Of a stretch of 64,000 nt of DNA, positions 49,384-58,970 are shown piece by piece. This stretch comes from Acetobacteraceae bacterium AT-5844 (GTDB lineage Bacteria > Pseudomonadota > Alphaproteobacteria > Acetobacterales > Acetobacteraceae): contig JH599961.1 of assembly GCA_000245075.1 (NCBI GenBank), forward strand, positions 87,798-151,797, read 5' to 3'. Position 1 is the stretch's first letter, and each line of letters begins with the position of its first letter. The position numbers and the translations under genes are program-made. The notes beneath the pieces are model-generated. The model had not been told where the DNA came from. It worked only from the letters and a program-made list of their open reading frames with translations, and made no database searches.

Positions 49384-49409
49384 AGGCCATCCTTTGGGGT
49401 GGCCTTTTC
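49384..49409 (+). terminator. Terminator-like hairpin before the tape-measure gene
   Basis: AGGCCATCC pairs with GGGTGGCCT (nine pairs with one G-T, three- or four-base loop), followed by TTTTCG. It lies 15 bases before the tape-measure start and beyond the reverse-strand lipoprotein gene. Confidence 0.6.
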
Positions 49410-49423
49410 GTTTGGAGCACTCC

Positions 49424-52400
49424 ATGGCCACTCTCAGCCAGGTCACCGAGGCGGTGTTCACCAGCCGCTTCGACGACCAAACGACGGCGGGCGCCAGCGC
49501 GGCCGCGCGTTCGCTGGACCGGCTGGGTAATTCCGTCGAGGTGGTCGAGGAGCGGCTGACCCGCAGCCGCCGCACCGCCGAGCAATGGGTGCGCAGCGCG
49601 GACCAGATCACGCAGGCCGAGAGCCGGCTGACCAAGGCGACGCGCGATCTGGAGAATGCGCGGCGCGCTCTGGCCTCGGCGCCGGATGTCTCCGACGAGC
49701 AGAGGGCCCGCACGCTCGACGCGCTGAATGCCAAGGTCACCCAGGCGGCGGCCCGGCTGAACGATCTCCGCGAAGCCTATGCCGCTTCCGCCCAAGCTGG
49801 CGGCAGCGCCGCCATGGCCGCGCAGCAGATCGCGGGCGGTATGGACAGCGCGGCCGATGCCACCCGGCGTGCCGCTGCCGCGCAGTCGGCCTTCAACGAG
49901 GTGCTCGGTGTCCGGAATACCGGTGCCAACGAGTATTCACGCCGCGCGGCCGAGATCGCCGGCTTCGGCCAGGAGCTGGACCGCTTGCAGGCGAAGTTCC
50001 AGCCGCTCGCCCTGGCGCAGGCCCGGTATCGCTCGGAGCTGGACGATCTGGCCTTGGCCACCCGGTCTCTGGGCCTCAGCGAGGCGGAGGTGGCGCAGCA
50101 GCGCGAGCGCATCAAGGCGGGCTTCGCGGAGCAGGTGCGCACCCTCAACGGCATGAAGGCCGCCGAGACGGAGGCGGCTCGCGCGGCGCAGCAGCACGCC
50201 AGCGAGATCGAGAAGCTGAAGGCCTCGCTGGACGGCTACGTCCTGGCGACAGACCCTATTGCGGCCTCGCTGCACCGGGTCGAGCAGGCCGAGCGCGAGC
50301 TCGCCCAGGCCCGGGCCCGTGGCGTCACGGTGTCGGACGCCCAGGCGGCCGCTGTACGCCGGCTGCGGGCGAACCATGACGACATGGTGGCCTCCACGCG
50401 CAACGCGACAGGCGAAATCCGCCTTCAGGCGCATGAATGGACGAACCTCAGCTACCAGCTGCAGGATTTCGTGGTGCAGGTGGGCTCGGGACAGGGCGTG
50501 TTCCGGCCACTGTTGCAGCAGGCGCCACAGGCAACTGGCGCGGTGGGCGGTGTCGGCAATGCCATGCGGCTGGTCACGCAGGCGCTGACCCCGCTGCGGG
50601 TGGCGACGGGAGCGGCGGCTGTTGCTGGTGCGGCTCTCGCCATCGCCTATAACAGCCAGGAAGGCGCGCTGGCGCGCATGCAGACGCGTTTGCGCGCGGT
50701 CACCAGTGACTACGAGGCGATGGGCCGGCGTGCCGAGGCCGCTGCCCGTGCCGCCGCCATCACCGTGCCGGGCCTGTCGCTGGAGAATGCCCGTTCGGCG
50801 CAGATCGCGCTGGCGACGGCCGCACCGCGCGGCAGCAGCTTCGATCTGGGCGCGCTGACCGCGCAGGCGGCGGATTTTGCCGCGGTGATGGGCATCGAGG
50901 TAACGGCTGGCGTGGAGCGTTTTGCGCAGGCGATGCGCGACCCTGTCGCGCTGGTCGATGAACTCGCCAAGCAGAACTTCCCCGGCATGAACGAGCAGCT
51001 GCGCCTGACCGCGCAGCGCATGGTGGAGGGCGGCCAGCGCGCCGACGCTTTCGCGCTCGTCATCGGCCGGTTGCGGGAGCAGACGGAGGGCGCGGCCGAG
51101 AGGGGGATGACGCCTTTCGGGCGAGCCATGGATGCCTTGTCCAAGCGCCTCGAAAGCCTTGGCCAGGAGATCGGGAGCTTCCTCGCTGAGCCGGGGCGCA
51201 AACTCGTCGAGTGGCTCACCCAGCGGCTGGATCTGAGTGGCCAGAGTGTCGTGTCTCTCCTATCGCTTGCCACGCCCAGCGGCCTCGCATCCGCCATCAC
51301 CCGCGAGTTCTTGGGGGGCAGCCAGCCAGCCCCGGCAGCAGCCCCGGACGCGGCTTCGTCCGCAGCGATCCAGCAGATGATCCGGGAGGAGGCGGCACGG
51401 CAGGGGGTGCCGGTTGAGTTCGCCCTGCGCATCGCGCGTGGCGAGAGCAACTTCCGGCAGTTCGGCGCTGATGGCAGCGTGCTGAACAATGATGGCGCCA
51501 TCGGCGCCTTCCAGCTCCGCACGGCGGCCGCGCAAGATGCGGCCCGGGCGCTCGGCATGTCCGGCTTTGACCGGCTGACGACGGAAGGCAACATCCGCAT
51601 GGGTGTCTGGTATGCCGGGCAGCGTCTGGCGGCGGCTGGCGGCGACCAGCGCGAGGCAGCGTTCCGCTACAACCAGGGTGACGCCGGATACCGCGCGGCC
51701 ATGGAGGGCCGCAACCCGCGCGCGCTGGTGGAAGGCCGGGCCTACCAGGCGCAGTTCGACCGGCCGCTGACGGTGACGGCGCAGGCGGTGACGATCGAGG
51801 GCCCAGCGGGCGCAACTCCCGCCGTGTCCGGCGCTGCTGTTCCGGCTTCCGTGCCTTCGGACAGCCAGGCGGTAAACCGCGTGCTGGCGCTGGCCCGTGG
51901 CGAAGGCACCATTCCGGGCCAGACCGGCACGCTGGCCACCCAGCGGGCGGGGCTGGAGGAACTGCTGAGCCTGTCGGAGCGCGCGAAGGCGCTGGTGGCG
52001 GGGAACGCCGAGCAGGTCGATGTCATCACGGCCGCGCAGCAGCGCTGGCGCGCCTCGCTGGAAGGGCTGCGTGATCCGCAGGAACAGTTCCTGCGGGACC
52101 TGAGCCGGGCGACGGACAGCGCCAACACCTATGACCCGGCGCAGCGCGCGGTGAACGAGGCGGTGCGCGCCTACGAAGACCGCATGCGCGCCGTTGGGCA
52201 GATCCCGACCGATGCCGGCCGCGAAGCGGTGCGCACGCAGAAGCTGGCTGAGCTAAGTGCGGCCTATGTGAATGCCGGGCGGGATGCTGCGCGTTCGATC
52301 GAAGGGCAGGACCGGCTGGCCGTCGCCTGGGGGCAGGGCACCGAGGCCGTGCGCCGTCTCGCCGCCGAGGAGCAGGCCCGGGAGGTGGTGCGGCAGTCCG

Positions 52401-54991
52401 GAAACCGAACAGAGGAGGAAGCAGAGCAGAAGGTCCGGGCTCTGGCTGACGCCTACGAGGCCTTGGCCGCGAAGCAGGCGGACAATGCGCTGCGCGCATC
52501 CAACGAGGCGGCGGAGCGGAACCTTCAGTATCTCGACCGTGAACGGCAGCTGATCGGCGCGACGGCTGATGAACGCGAGCGTGAGCTGGCAGCCTACCGC
52601 GCTCGGCTGAACGCCGAGGCCAGCGGCGCCAGAGATGCGGCCGCCATTGCCCAGGCCGAGGATCTGGCGCGGGCCACGGTCGATGCCACGAACCAGACGC
52701 GGCAGCTGAGCAACAGCTGGCAGGCCATTCCATCCTTTGTGGAGGACACCGCCAGCACCATCAAGGGCGCGCTGGTCAGCGCCATCGCGTCCGGCGAGCA
52801 GCGGGCCATCAACTTCGGCAATGTCTGGCGCGCCGTGCAGGCCTCTGTGGTGGCCAACCTCGCCGAGCTGGCCGTCATCAACCCCGTACTGAACACAGCC
52901 TTTGGCGGCACGCGGGCCACGCTGGGCGGTATCAGTACCGTCATCGGCGGGGGCGGAGCGGGCGGCACAGGCGCCGCGAGCTACACCGACGCTGGCAGTG
53001 GTCTGCTGAAGTTGCTGCGGGGCGGTTCGGGCGGGAGCATCAACACTGGCTGGGCTTGGCTCGACAGCGGCCTCAATTCGACGGCCTATGCTACCGGCAC
53101 GCCTGCCGCTGGCTGGGCCTCGGATATGTATGGCCCGTACAGCGCGGCGAACCCAGCTGGCGGCCTGAGCAATGTCTCCTGGGGCCAGGCCGGCATGGGT
53201 GCGCTCGGCGTGCTGGGCGGCCTGTATGGCATCTATTCCGGGGCACAGCAGGGCGGCGCGAAGGGCTGGGCCACCGGTGGCGCAGGCGCGTTCGGCACGC
53301 TGGCGGGTATTTCCAGCCTGGCCGGTGGGTCCGCGGCTCTGGGCACAGCCTCGGCCGGCCTTCTTGGCGCGGGCGGTGGCGCGATCCTTGGCGGTCTCGC
53401 GGCGGTGGCGCCCTATGCCGCCGCTGTCCTGGCCATCGCCTCGCTGTTCCTGCCCGGCCAGAAGCCGTCGGACATGACCGGCGTCTACCGTGCCAACCTC
53501 CACACGGGGGTGTCGGACGTCACCGGCCTGACCGGCGACCGCTACAGCGCGGAGAACCGCGACACCGCGACGCAGATCGGCCAGCAGGTGCAGACCCTGG
53601 CCGAGAGCCTGAAGTCGGCGCTCGGCGTCGATGCGATCCCCTTCAACTACGAGATCGCCATCGGCCAGCGGGACGGGCTGAACGCCTCCTATGGCGGCCG
53701 GGTGCGGAACTACACGGCCGACGAGGCCGGCTCGCAGCAGCTGATCCGCGACATCACGCAGGGTCTGGTTGAGAGCATGCGCGGCCTCGCCTCGGCCGAG
53801 ATCCAGAGCATCATCGGTGCGTCGGGCGGCAACACCGAGACGCTGCTGGCGAACCTCGACTGGTACAACGGCACCTACAAGGCGATGACGGCGCGGGCTG
53901 ATAGTCCGATCAGCGCTTTCGGTCAGTCGATGGATGCGCTGAACCTGGAGTTCGACACCGCTGTCGCCAAGGCTCGCGAGTTGGGCCTCAGTGAGGGCAA
54001 ACTCAACGAGGTGCGTCAGGCGGGCATCCAAGCCCTGTTTGACCAGCGCAACGAGACCCTGCGTGCCATCGAGGTCAACGACCGGCAGCGCCAGGTGATG
54101 GCGAACGGCACCAACACCCTGGCCGAGCAGATCGCAGCCTTCAACGAGGCGGCGCTGGCCGAGGCCGCGGCGCTGCGCCAGCAGCTGCGCGATCTCGGCC
54201 TGTCCGATGAGCAGATCGAGCCGACTGTGCTGCGGCGCTGGGAAACGCTGGAGGCCGAGCGGCAGAACCTGGTCTTCCAGGACGCCATGGCGCGGGGCAC
54301 GAACACCAACGCGCTGTATGACCGCATCCGCGGGGCCCAGGCGCATGACGCGACGCTCGACGAGCAGCTGTGGGATTATGACCGCAAGGCGTTGCTGGAG
54401 TACCAGCAGGCGCAGCGCGACGGCATCACCGACCTGACCCTGTTGGCGCAGGCGCAGGCCGCCGAGCGCCTGGCCATCGAGCGGAATTATGCCGCGGAGG
54501 CAGCGGCGCTGGCGGAGCAGGCGGCGGCGCTGGAGCAGCAGCAGTGGCAGACCGCGCAGCAGACCGTGGCCTCGGTCATCACCTCCCTGACCGATTACGC
54601 GCGGGGCCTGCAATACGGCGAGACCTCGGCGCTGTCCTGGCGGGACCAGTACAATCTGGCGGCCAGCGACTTCAGCAACACGGCGGCGGCCGCGCTCTCC
54701 GGCGATTGGGCCAGCATCCAACAGGCGCAGGCCTTCTCGCAGACCTTCCTGGAAGCCAGCCGCGCGGTGAACGGCTCCGGCGCGCAGTACGCGGCGGATC
54801 AGGCGCGGGTGATGCAGCTGATGGCGGACATTGCCGGGCTCGGCGAGGACCGCCTCACCGACAGCGCGCGGCTCTACCAGACGAACCTGGACCAGCTGAG
54901 CGAGCTGCGCGGCCTGCGCGACCTGCTGCGTGATCTGTTGTCGGTGACGCGTCAGGCAGCCACGCAGCCCCGGAGGTTCGTCGGCCGATGA
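49424..54991 (+). CDS. Tape-measure protein with lytic transglycosylase domain
   Basis: A 1855-residue protein that sets tail length and enters the host envelope during DNA delivery. The N-terminal 400 residues are long alanine/glutamate/arginine coiled coils (LTRSRRTAEQWVRSADQITQ). An SLT-type lytic transglycosylase domain occupies about residues 645-770 with catalytic E674 in ARGESNFRQFG, and NNDGAIGAFQLRTAAAQDAA and FRYNQGDAGY. Later parts include a hydrophobic, glycine-rich region near residues 1160-1350 that could insert in the inner membrane, and a final helical segment. At about 0.15 nm per residue the tail would be very long. It overlaps the next gene by ATGA. Confidence 0.93.
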   Translation: MATLSQVTEAVFTSRFDDQTTAGASAAARSLDRLGNSVEVVEERLTRSRRTAEQWVRSADQITQAESRLTKATRDLENARRALASAPDVSDEQRARTLDALNAKVTQAAARLNDLREAYAASAQAGGSAAMAAQQIAGGMDSAADATRRAAAAQSAFNEVLGVRNTGANEYSRRAAEIAGFGQELDRLQAKFQPLALAQARYRSELDDLALATRSLGLSEAEVAQQRERIKAGFAEQVRTLNGMKAAETEAARAAQQHASEIEKLKASLDGYVLATDPIAASLHRVEQAERELAQARARGVTVSDAQAAAVRRLRANHDDMVASTRNATGEIRLQAHEWTNLSYQLQDFVVQVGSGQGVFRPLLQQAPQATGAVGGVGNAMRLVTQALTPLRVATGAAAVAGAALAIAYNSQEGALARMQTRLRAVTSDYEAMGRRAEAAARAAAITVPGLSLENARSAQIALATAAPRGSSFDLGALTAQAADFAAVMGIEVTAGVERFAQAMRDPVALVDELAKQNFPGMNEQLRLTAQRMVEGGQRADAFALVIGRLREQTEGAAERGMTPFGRAMDALSKRLESLGQEIGSFLAEPGRKLVEWLTQRLDLSGQSVVSLLSLATPSGLASAITREFLGGSQPAPAAAPDAASSAAIQQMIREEAARQGVPVEFALRIARGESNFRQFGADGSVLNNDGAIGAFQLRTAAAQDAARALGMSGFDRLTTEGNIRMGVWYAGQRLAAAGGDQREAAFRYNQGDAGYRAAMEGRNPRALVEGRAYQAQFDRPLTVTAQAVTIEGPAGATPAVSGAAVPASVPSDSQAVNRVLALARGEGTIPGQTGTLATQRAGLEELLSLSERAKALVAGNAEQVDVITAAQQRWRASLEGLRDPQEQFLRDLSRATDSANTYDPAQRAVNEAVRAYEDRMRAVGQIPTDAGREAVRTQKLAELSAAYVNAGRDAARSIEGQDRLAVAWGQGTEAVRRLAAEEQAREVVRQSGNRTEEEAEQKVRALADAYEALAAKQADNALRASNEAAERNLQYLDRERQLIGATADERERELAAYRARLNAEASGARDAAAIAQAEDLARATVDATNQTRQLSNSWQAIPSFVEDTASTIKGALVSAIASGEQRAINFGNVWRAVQASVVANLAELAVINPVLNTAFGGTRATLGGISTVIGGGGAGGTGAASYTDAGSGLLKLLRGGSGGSINTGWAWLDSGLNSTAYATGTPAAGWASDMYGPYSAANPAGGLSNVSWGQAGMGALGVLGGLYGIYSGAQQGGAKGWATGGAGAFGTLAGISSLAGGSAALGTASAGLLGAGGGAILGGLAAVAPYAAAVLAIASLFLPGQKPSDMTGVYRANLHTGVSDVTGLTGDRYSAENRDTATQIGQQVQTLAESLKSALGVDAIPFNYEIAIGQRDGLNASYGGRVRNYTADEAGSQQLIRDITQGLVESMRGLASAEIQSIIGASGGNTETLLANLDWYNGTYKAMTARADSPISAFGQSMDALNLEFDTAVAKARELGLSEGKLNEVRQAGIQALFDQRNETLRAIEVNDRQRQVMANGTNTLAEQIAAFNEAALAEAAALRQQLRDLGLSDEQIEPTVLRRWETLEAERQNLVFQDAMARGTNTNALYDRIRGAQAHDATLDEQLWDYDRKALLEYQQAQRDGITDLTLLAQAQAAERLAIERNYAAEAAALAEQAAALEQQQWQTAQQTVASVITSLTDYARGLQYGETSALSWRDQYNLAASDFSNTAAAALSGDWASIQQAQAFSQTFLEASRAVNGSGAQYAADQARVMQLMADIAGLGEDRLTDSARLYQTNLDQLSELRGLRDLLRDLLSVTRQAATQPRRFVGR

Positions 54992-56730
54992 TGCACGCCC
55001 CTCGGCTGATCGGACCTCGGCTGGCCCTCGGCCCGCCGGGCGGCACCGGCGTCGTCCCGGCCGCCGGCCAGGACGCCGGCGCCTGGATCGTGGCGCTGGA
55101 ACTGGAAATCTACCGGCCCGGCGGCGTGACAGCGGCGCAGGACGGCTGGCTCAACCGCCCGCGCATGGCGGCGCGGCCACTGGCCCAGCCTCTGGAGAGC
55201 ACGGACATGCTGCGCGCGTCGGATCTCGGCTACCGCACCGAGGCTGGCGTGGCCTATCCGCCGACGCTGGAGCAGTCCCTGGCCATCGATCGCCAGACCA
55301 ACCTGCACCCCTCGGCGCCGGCTGCCGCGGTGAGCTGGGGCACGCTGCGCCTGGCCAATCTCGGGCGTCAGTATGATGGCCTGGCCAGGGGCCGGAACAG
55401 CGATGGCCGGCCGCTGCGCATCCTGATGGGGCGTCGGCGTCGCGACGAGGCGCGCGGCATCGAGCTCGACCCGCCCTATGCCTCTCTGGCGCCGCTGATG
55501 ACCGGCGTGGCCGAGCCGTGGTCCATGGCGGAAGGCGCGCTGTCGGTGCCGGTGCGCGATGCCAGCTACCTGCTGGAACGGCCGCTGCAACAGAGCGTCT
55601 ATGCCGGCACCGGCGGGCTGGAGGGTGGCCCTGATCTCAAGGGCCGTCGCAAGCCGCGGGCCCGGGGTGGCGCGAACGGCTTCCCCATCCGCGATGTGTC
55701 GCCGGTCTGGGTCGATCGGGCGAACGGCATCCTGCAGGTGTCGGATGCTCCCGGCGTCATCGTGTCGGTGTCCGAGGCGGGTGATCCGAACCAGCTCGTC
55801 AACATCGGCGAGGTGGAGGACTTTGGCGATCCCTGGCCGGCGGGCACCCCAGGCGGACGCTGGCGCTTCATCAGCCGCGCGGACGGCCTCTGGCTGCAAC
55901 TGGAAAGCCCGACCACGGCGCAGATCACAGCGGACGTCATCGCCAACTTCCCGAGCGGCGTGTTGGTCTCCACGGCGGCCGGCATCGCGCGGCAGATGAT
56001 GTTGGAGGATCTGGGCCTGCCGCTGTCGGCCATCGATCTCGACAGCTTCGCCGGGCTGGATGCCGCCTATCCCTGGCAGGCCGGGGACTACTGGGACGGC
56101 AGCAGCGCGGTCACTGGCGACGACGCCGTGGGGCTGATGCTCGCCTCGCTCGGCGCCAAGCTGATCCCGGCCCGTTCGGGCCGCCTGCGAGCCTGGGCGC
56201 TGCGAGCGCTGCCAGTGGGCGCGCGGCCGGCGGCGACCTACACCACGGCGCATCTGGTCAGCGTCGAGCCCAGCACCCGCCTGTCGCAGGCGGGCCTGAG
56301 CCCGCCGCCCTACCGCTGGCGCGTGGGCTGGGGCCGCAACAACACGGTGATCGGCACCAGCGACGTCGATCCCGATGTCGCCGGTTACCGGCTGGACTTC
56401 ATCACCAGCGAATACCGGCAGGTGACCTGGCTTTCGACGACCCTGGCGGCGGCCTGGCGCAAGCCGAACGACCCGGATGTGGTGCCGACGCGGCTGCTGG
56501 ATGCTGCGGACGCGCAGGCTTTGGCCGATGCGCTGGGCGCGCAGTGGGGCGCCGCGCCCAGGCTCTACGACTGCGTGCTGCCGCTGGAATACGGGCTGCG
56601 CCACGAGATCGGCGACGCGCTGGTGATTGCCTATCCGCTGGACGATCTCGACGGCGGCCGCATCGGTCAGGTGGTGGGTGAGCAGACCGACCTCCAGACC
56701 GCAACCTCTCGACTGACGGTGCTGATCTGA
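54988..56730 (+). CDS. Tail-tip/hub protein
   Basis: A 580-residue protein directly after the tape measure. It starts MMHAPRLIGPRLALGPPGGT and has alternating beta segments such as ARPLAQPLESTDMLRASDLG and GTLRLANLGRQYDGLARGRN. A C-terminal region (LRHEIGDALVIAYPLDDLDG; ATSRLTVLI) looks like a hub-type barrel. No signature defines it, but position and length fit a distal tail or hub protein. Coupled by one-base overlaps to both neighbours. Confidence 0.7.
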   Translation: MMHAPRLIGPRLALGPPGGTGVVPAAGQDAGAWIVALELEIYRPGGVTAAQDGWLNRPRMAARPLAQPLESTDMLRASDLGYRTEAGVAYPPTLEQSLAIDRQTNLHPSAPAAAVSWGTLRLANLGRQYDGLARGRNSDGRPLRILMGRRRRDEARGIELDPPYASLAPLMTGVAEPWSMAEGALSVPVRDASYLLERPLQQSVYAGTGGLEGGPDLKGRRKPRARGGANGFPIRDVSPVWVDRANGILQVSDAPGVIVSVSEAGDPNQLVNIGEVEDFGDPWPAGTPGGRWRFISRADGLWLQLESPTTAQITADVIANFPSGVLVSTAAGIARQMMLEDLGLPLSAIDLDSFAGLDAAYPWQAGDYWDGSSAVTGDDAVGLMLASLGAKLIPARSGRLRAWALRALPVGARPAATYTTAHLVSVEPSTRLSQAGLSPPPYRWRVGWGRNNTVIGTSDVDPDVAGYRLDFITSEYRQVTWLSTTLAAAWRKPNDPDVVPTRLLDAADAQALADALGAQWGAAPRLYDCVLPLEYGLRHEIGDALVIAYPLDDLDGGRIGQVVGEQTDLQTATSRLTVLI

Positions 56731-57962
56731 TGGGCATTGCGACGTTCGGTTGGCCAGCGCTGAACCATGTGCTGGCCGCGACGGCCCTGGCCGCTGGCTC
56801 CCGGGCCGGCGATCTCGGGCCGGAGCAGGTCCAGAACGACCAGGGCAGCCCCAGCACGGCATGGCAGACGGCCGGCGGGGTGCTGACGCCAGAGGCCGGC
56901 GCGTGGCTGCAGTTCACCACGGCCTCTGCACAGGACTGGCGGATGGTCAGCCTGCACCAGACCAACCTGACCCCGGCAGCGCGCTGGCGCGTGCGCATCG
57001 GCGGTCTGGCCGCCATGGACGCGCCGCAGGCAGTGAGCACCGACACCGCGGCGGGGGCGACGCGCGGTCCCAACACCACGCGGACGGGCAGCGTGGCCGG
57101 GCCGGATGGCGCCGGCGGCACGGCCTACAGCAATGCCGCTGGCTCCGCCTATGTGCGGCCGGGCGTGTTCCCGGTGGTGGCAGGGTACACCTATGAGATC
57201 GCGATGTGGATGCGCCGCGCCTCGGGGCCGAGCACGGCGGGCTGGATCTACAGCATCGTCTCGCCGGAGCCGGCCGGCGGCTCGGTCTTTGTCCGCCTGC
57301 CCATGGCGAACACGCAGCAGGACGCGGGCTGGCATCTCTACGTCCACCAGTGGACGCCCTCCGCCACGGGCATGGCGACCATTTCCACCATGGTGAACAC
57401 CGGCCCGCTCGACTTCGAGCTCGGGCCCGCCAGCCTGCGGCAGGTGCCGGCATTCGACAGCGGCCTGATCCCGACCAACGTCCAGCCGGGATACCGCCAA
57501 TGCGTGCTGCCGCTCCCGTCTTCGGAGCACGGCCAGCTTTGCCGCATTGATCTCAGCGACCCGTCCAATCCCGATGGCTTCCTCAACGTGCCGCTGCTCT
57601 ATGCCGGCGACAGCTGGACGCCCCAGCGGAACATCGGCTGGGAGAGTGCGCCGAGCCTGACGGCGGAAGTCGATGAGGCGACGACACGCGGCGGGCAGGA
57701 ATTCCCGCAGATCCGGTTCGCCCGCAGGTCGTGGGAGATCAACCATCCGGCGCTCGGCAAGGGCGAGGTGCGGCCGCGCCTGTTCGAGATGCTGCGCTCG
57801 GCGTTGCGCGGGGGGAACTGCCTGTTCGTCCCCAACCCGGAGGACGCCGAGATCAACCGCGAGACGGTCTTCGGCCGGCTGTCCTCGGCCAGCGGCGCCA
57901 CCTTTCCCTACCAGACCTTGGAGCGTCGCGCCTGGCGCGGCACGATCACGGAGCGCCTGTAA
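56730..57962 (+). CDS. Tail-tip protein with lectin-like central module
   Basis: A 410-residue protein. The first 90 residues and the C-terminal part (RSWEINHPALGKGEVRPRLF; ETVFGRLSSASGATFPYQTL) look like a distal tail-type scaffold. The middle, about residues 90-245 (GSAYVRPGVFPVVAGYTYEI; MANTQQDAGWHLYVHQW), resembles a carbohydrate-binding jelly-roll. Such insertions in tail-tip proteins help bind the cell surface. Family uncertain. Confidence 0.6.
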   Translation: MGIATFGWPALNHVLAATALAAGSRAGDLGPEQVQNDQGSPSTAWQTAGGVLTPEAGAWLQFTTASAQDWRMVSLHQTNLTPAARWRVRIGGLAAMDAPQAVSTDTAAGATRGPNTTRTGSVAGPDGAGGTAYSNAAGSAYVRPGVFPVVAGYTYEIAMWMRRASGPSTAGWIYSIVSPEPAGGSVFVRLPMANTQQDAGWHLYVHQWTPSATGMATISTMVNTGPLDFELGPASLRQVPAFDSGLIPTNVQPGYRQCVLPLPSSEHGQLCRIDLSDPSNPDGFLNVPLLYAGDSWTPQRNIGWESAPSLTAEVDEATTRGGQEFPQIRFARRSWEINHPALGKGEVRPRLFEMLRSALRGGNCLFVPNPEDAEINRETVFGRLSSASGATFPYQTLERRAWRGTITERL

Positions 57963-58708
57963 TGCTCAGCAATCTCGTCGAAGAGACGACGAACAGTCCC
58001 GGCAGCAACCTGACGATTGACCTGCTGGGTGCGCCGCAGAACCGGCGCGGCTTTGTCACCGCGTTTGGTGATGCTGCCACCTGCTATTACGCCCTCAGCG
58101 ACGGCGTGCAGACCGAGTGGGGCATCGGCACCGTCCATGCCGGTTCGCCGAACAAGCTCGACCGCACCACGGTCATTGGCAACACTGCGGGCACCACCGC
58201 GCGCCTGACCTTCAATGGCGCGTGCCGCGTCTACAACGAGGTGCCTGCGGAGCGGCTGCCGCTGCTCGGCTCCGATGGCGCCGTGCTCAATGCAATGCTG
58301 CGCAACATCCGGACGCTGTCGGACAGCTTTTACAATGCCGGCTTTGCCATCGGCACGACCGAGGTCGATTTCGTGTCGCTCGACGTGCCAGCCGGCACGC
58401 GCCGCATCCTGGCCGGCGGCGGCTTCGAGATCGGCAACAGCAACGCCACGACGGTCGGTGTCACAGCCACCATGGTGCTGCGACAGGGTGCGACCGAGGA
58501 CAGTCGCCGTCCGATCCAGACGTTGCGGGCGGGCAATTCCGCCGGCGCCTCGATTTACGCCAATGGCTCGGGCGGGGCCGACTGGGAGTTCGGTGGGCCG
58601 CTGCCGGCTGGATACCGGGTGGTCTGGGTGGCCCGGACCGGGGCGGCCGTCTCGGGCGTGAACCTGCTGGCGATGAATGCCTGGATGCTGTGTGTGTTGG
58701 AGGGCTGA
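57962..58708 (+). CDS. Tail-tip structural protein
   Basis: A 248-residue protein beginning MLSNLVEETTNSPGSNLTID, with GAPQNRRGFVTAFGDAATCY and LDRTTVIGNTAGTTARLTFN. This pattern is typical of phage proteins containing a short repeat linking tail tip to fibre. The second half is a beta-sandwich-like segment. The ATG shares a base with the previous stop. Exact function unknown; likely fibre attachment. Confidence 0.65.
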   Translation: MLSNLVEETTNSPGSNLTIDLLGAPQNRRGFVTAFGDAATCYYALSDGVQTEWGIGTVHAGSPNKLDRTTVIGNTAGTTARLTFNGACRVYNEVPAERLPLLGSDGAVLNAMLRNIRTLSDSFYNAGFAIGTTEVDFVSLDVPAGTRRILAGGGFEIGNSNATTVGVTATMVLRQGATEDSRRPIQTLRAGNSAGASIYANGSGGADWEFGGPLPAGYRVVWVARTGAAVSGVNLLAMNAWMLCVLEG

Positions 58709-58935
58709 TGATGGCGCACGCTGAGTACCGCAATGCCGACGGCACGGCCGTCGCGCTCTACACCGACGATGGGCCTGTTCTGGCCGTCGCGCCGGACGAT
58801 CCGCGGCTCGAAGGCCTGGACATCGCGGCCTATGAGCCGCCGCCTCCGCCGCCAGAACCGAGCTTGAGCGATCTGCTGGCGCAACTCGACACCCTCCGCG
58901 CGCAGATCGAAGCGCGCCTCGCCGCCGAGAGCTGA
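58708..58935 (+). CDS. Small tail-region protein
   Basis: A 75-residue protein: MMAHAEYRNADGTAVALYTD, then a proline bridge (PPPPPEP) and a C-terminal coiled-coil helix (SDLLAQLDTLRAQIEARL). The ATG overlaps the upstream stop, and a GGAGG lies just before. The architecture suggests an oligomerising chaperone or spacer for the fibre gene that follows. Confidence 0.65.
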   Translation: MMAHAEYRNADGTAVALYTDDGPVLAVAPDDPRLEGLDIAAYEPPPPPPEPSLSDLLAQLDTLRAQIEARLAAES

Positions 58936-58970
58936 CGCTCTCCTAAGCCTCCCACAATCTGGAGTTTGCC

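Noticed and set aside
52253..54721. An 822-codon reverse-strand frame opposite the tape-measure gene
   Set aside because: The forward frame has a coherent tape-measure and SLT domain pattern; the reverse frame has low-complexity, histidine/arginine-rich composition and no ribosome site.
54952..56862. A 636-codon reverse-strand frame opposite the tail-hub gene
   Set aside because: Antisense to a gene coupled to both neighbours; no domain or start signal supports it.
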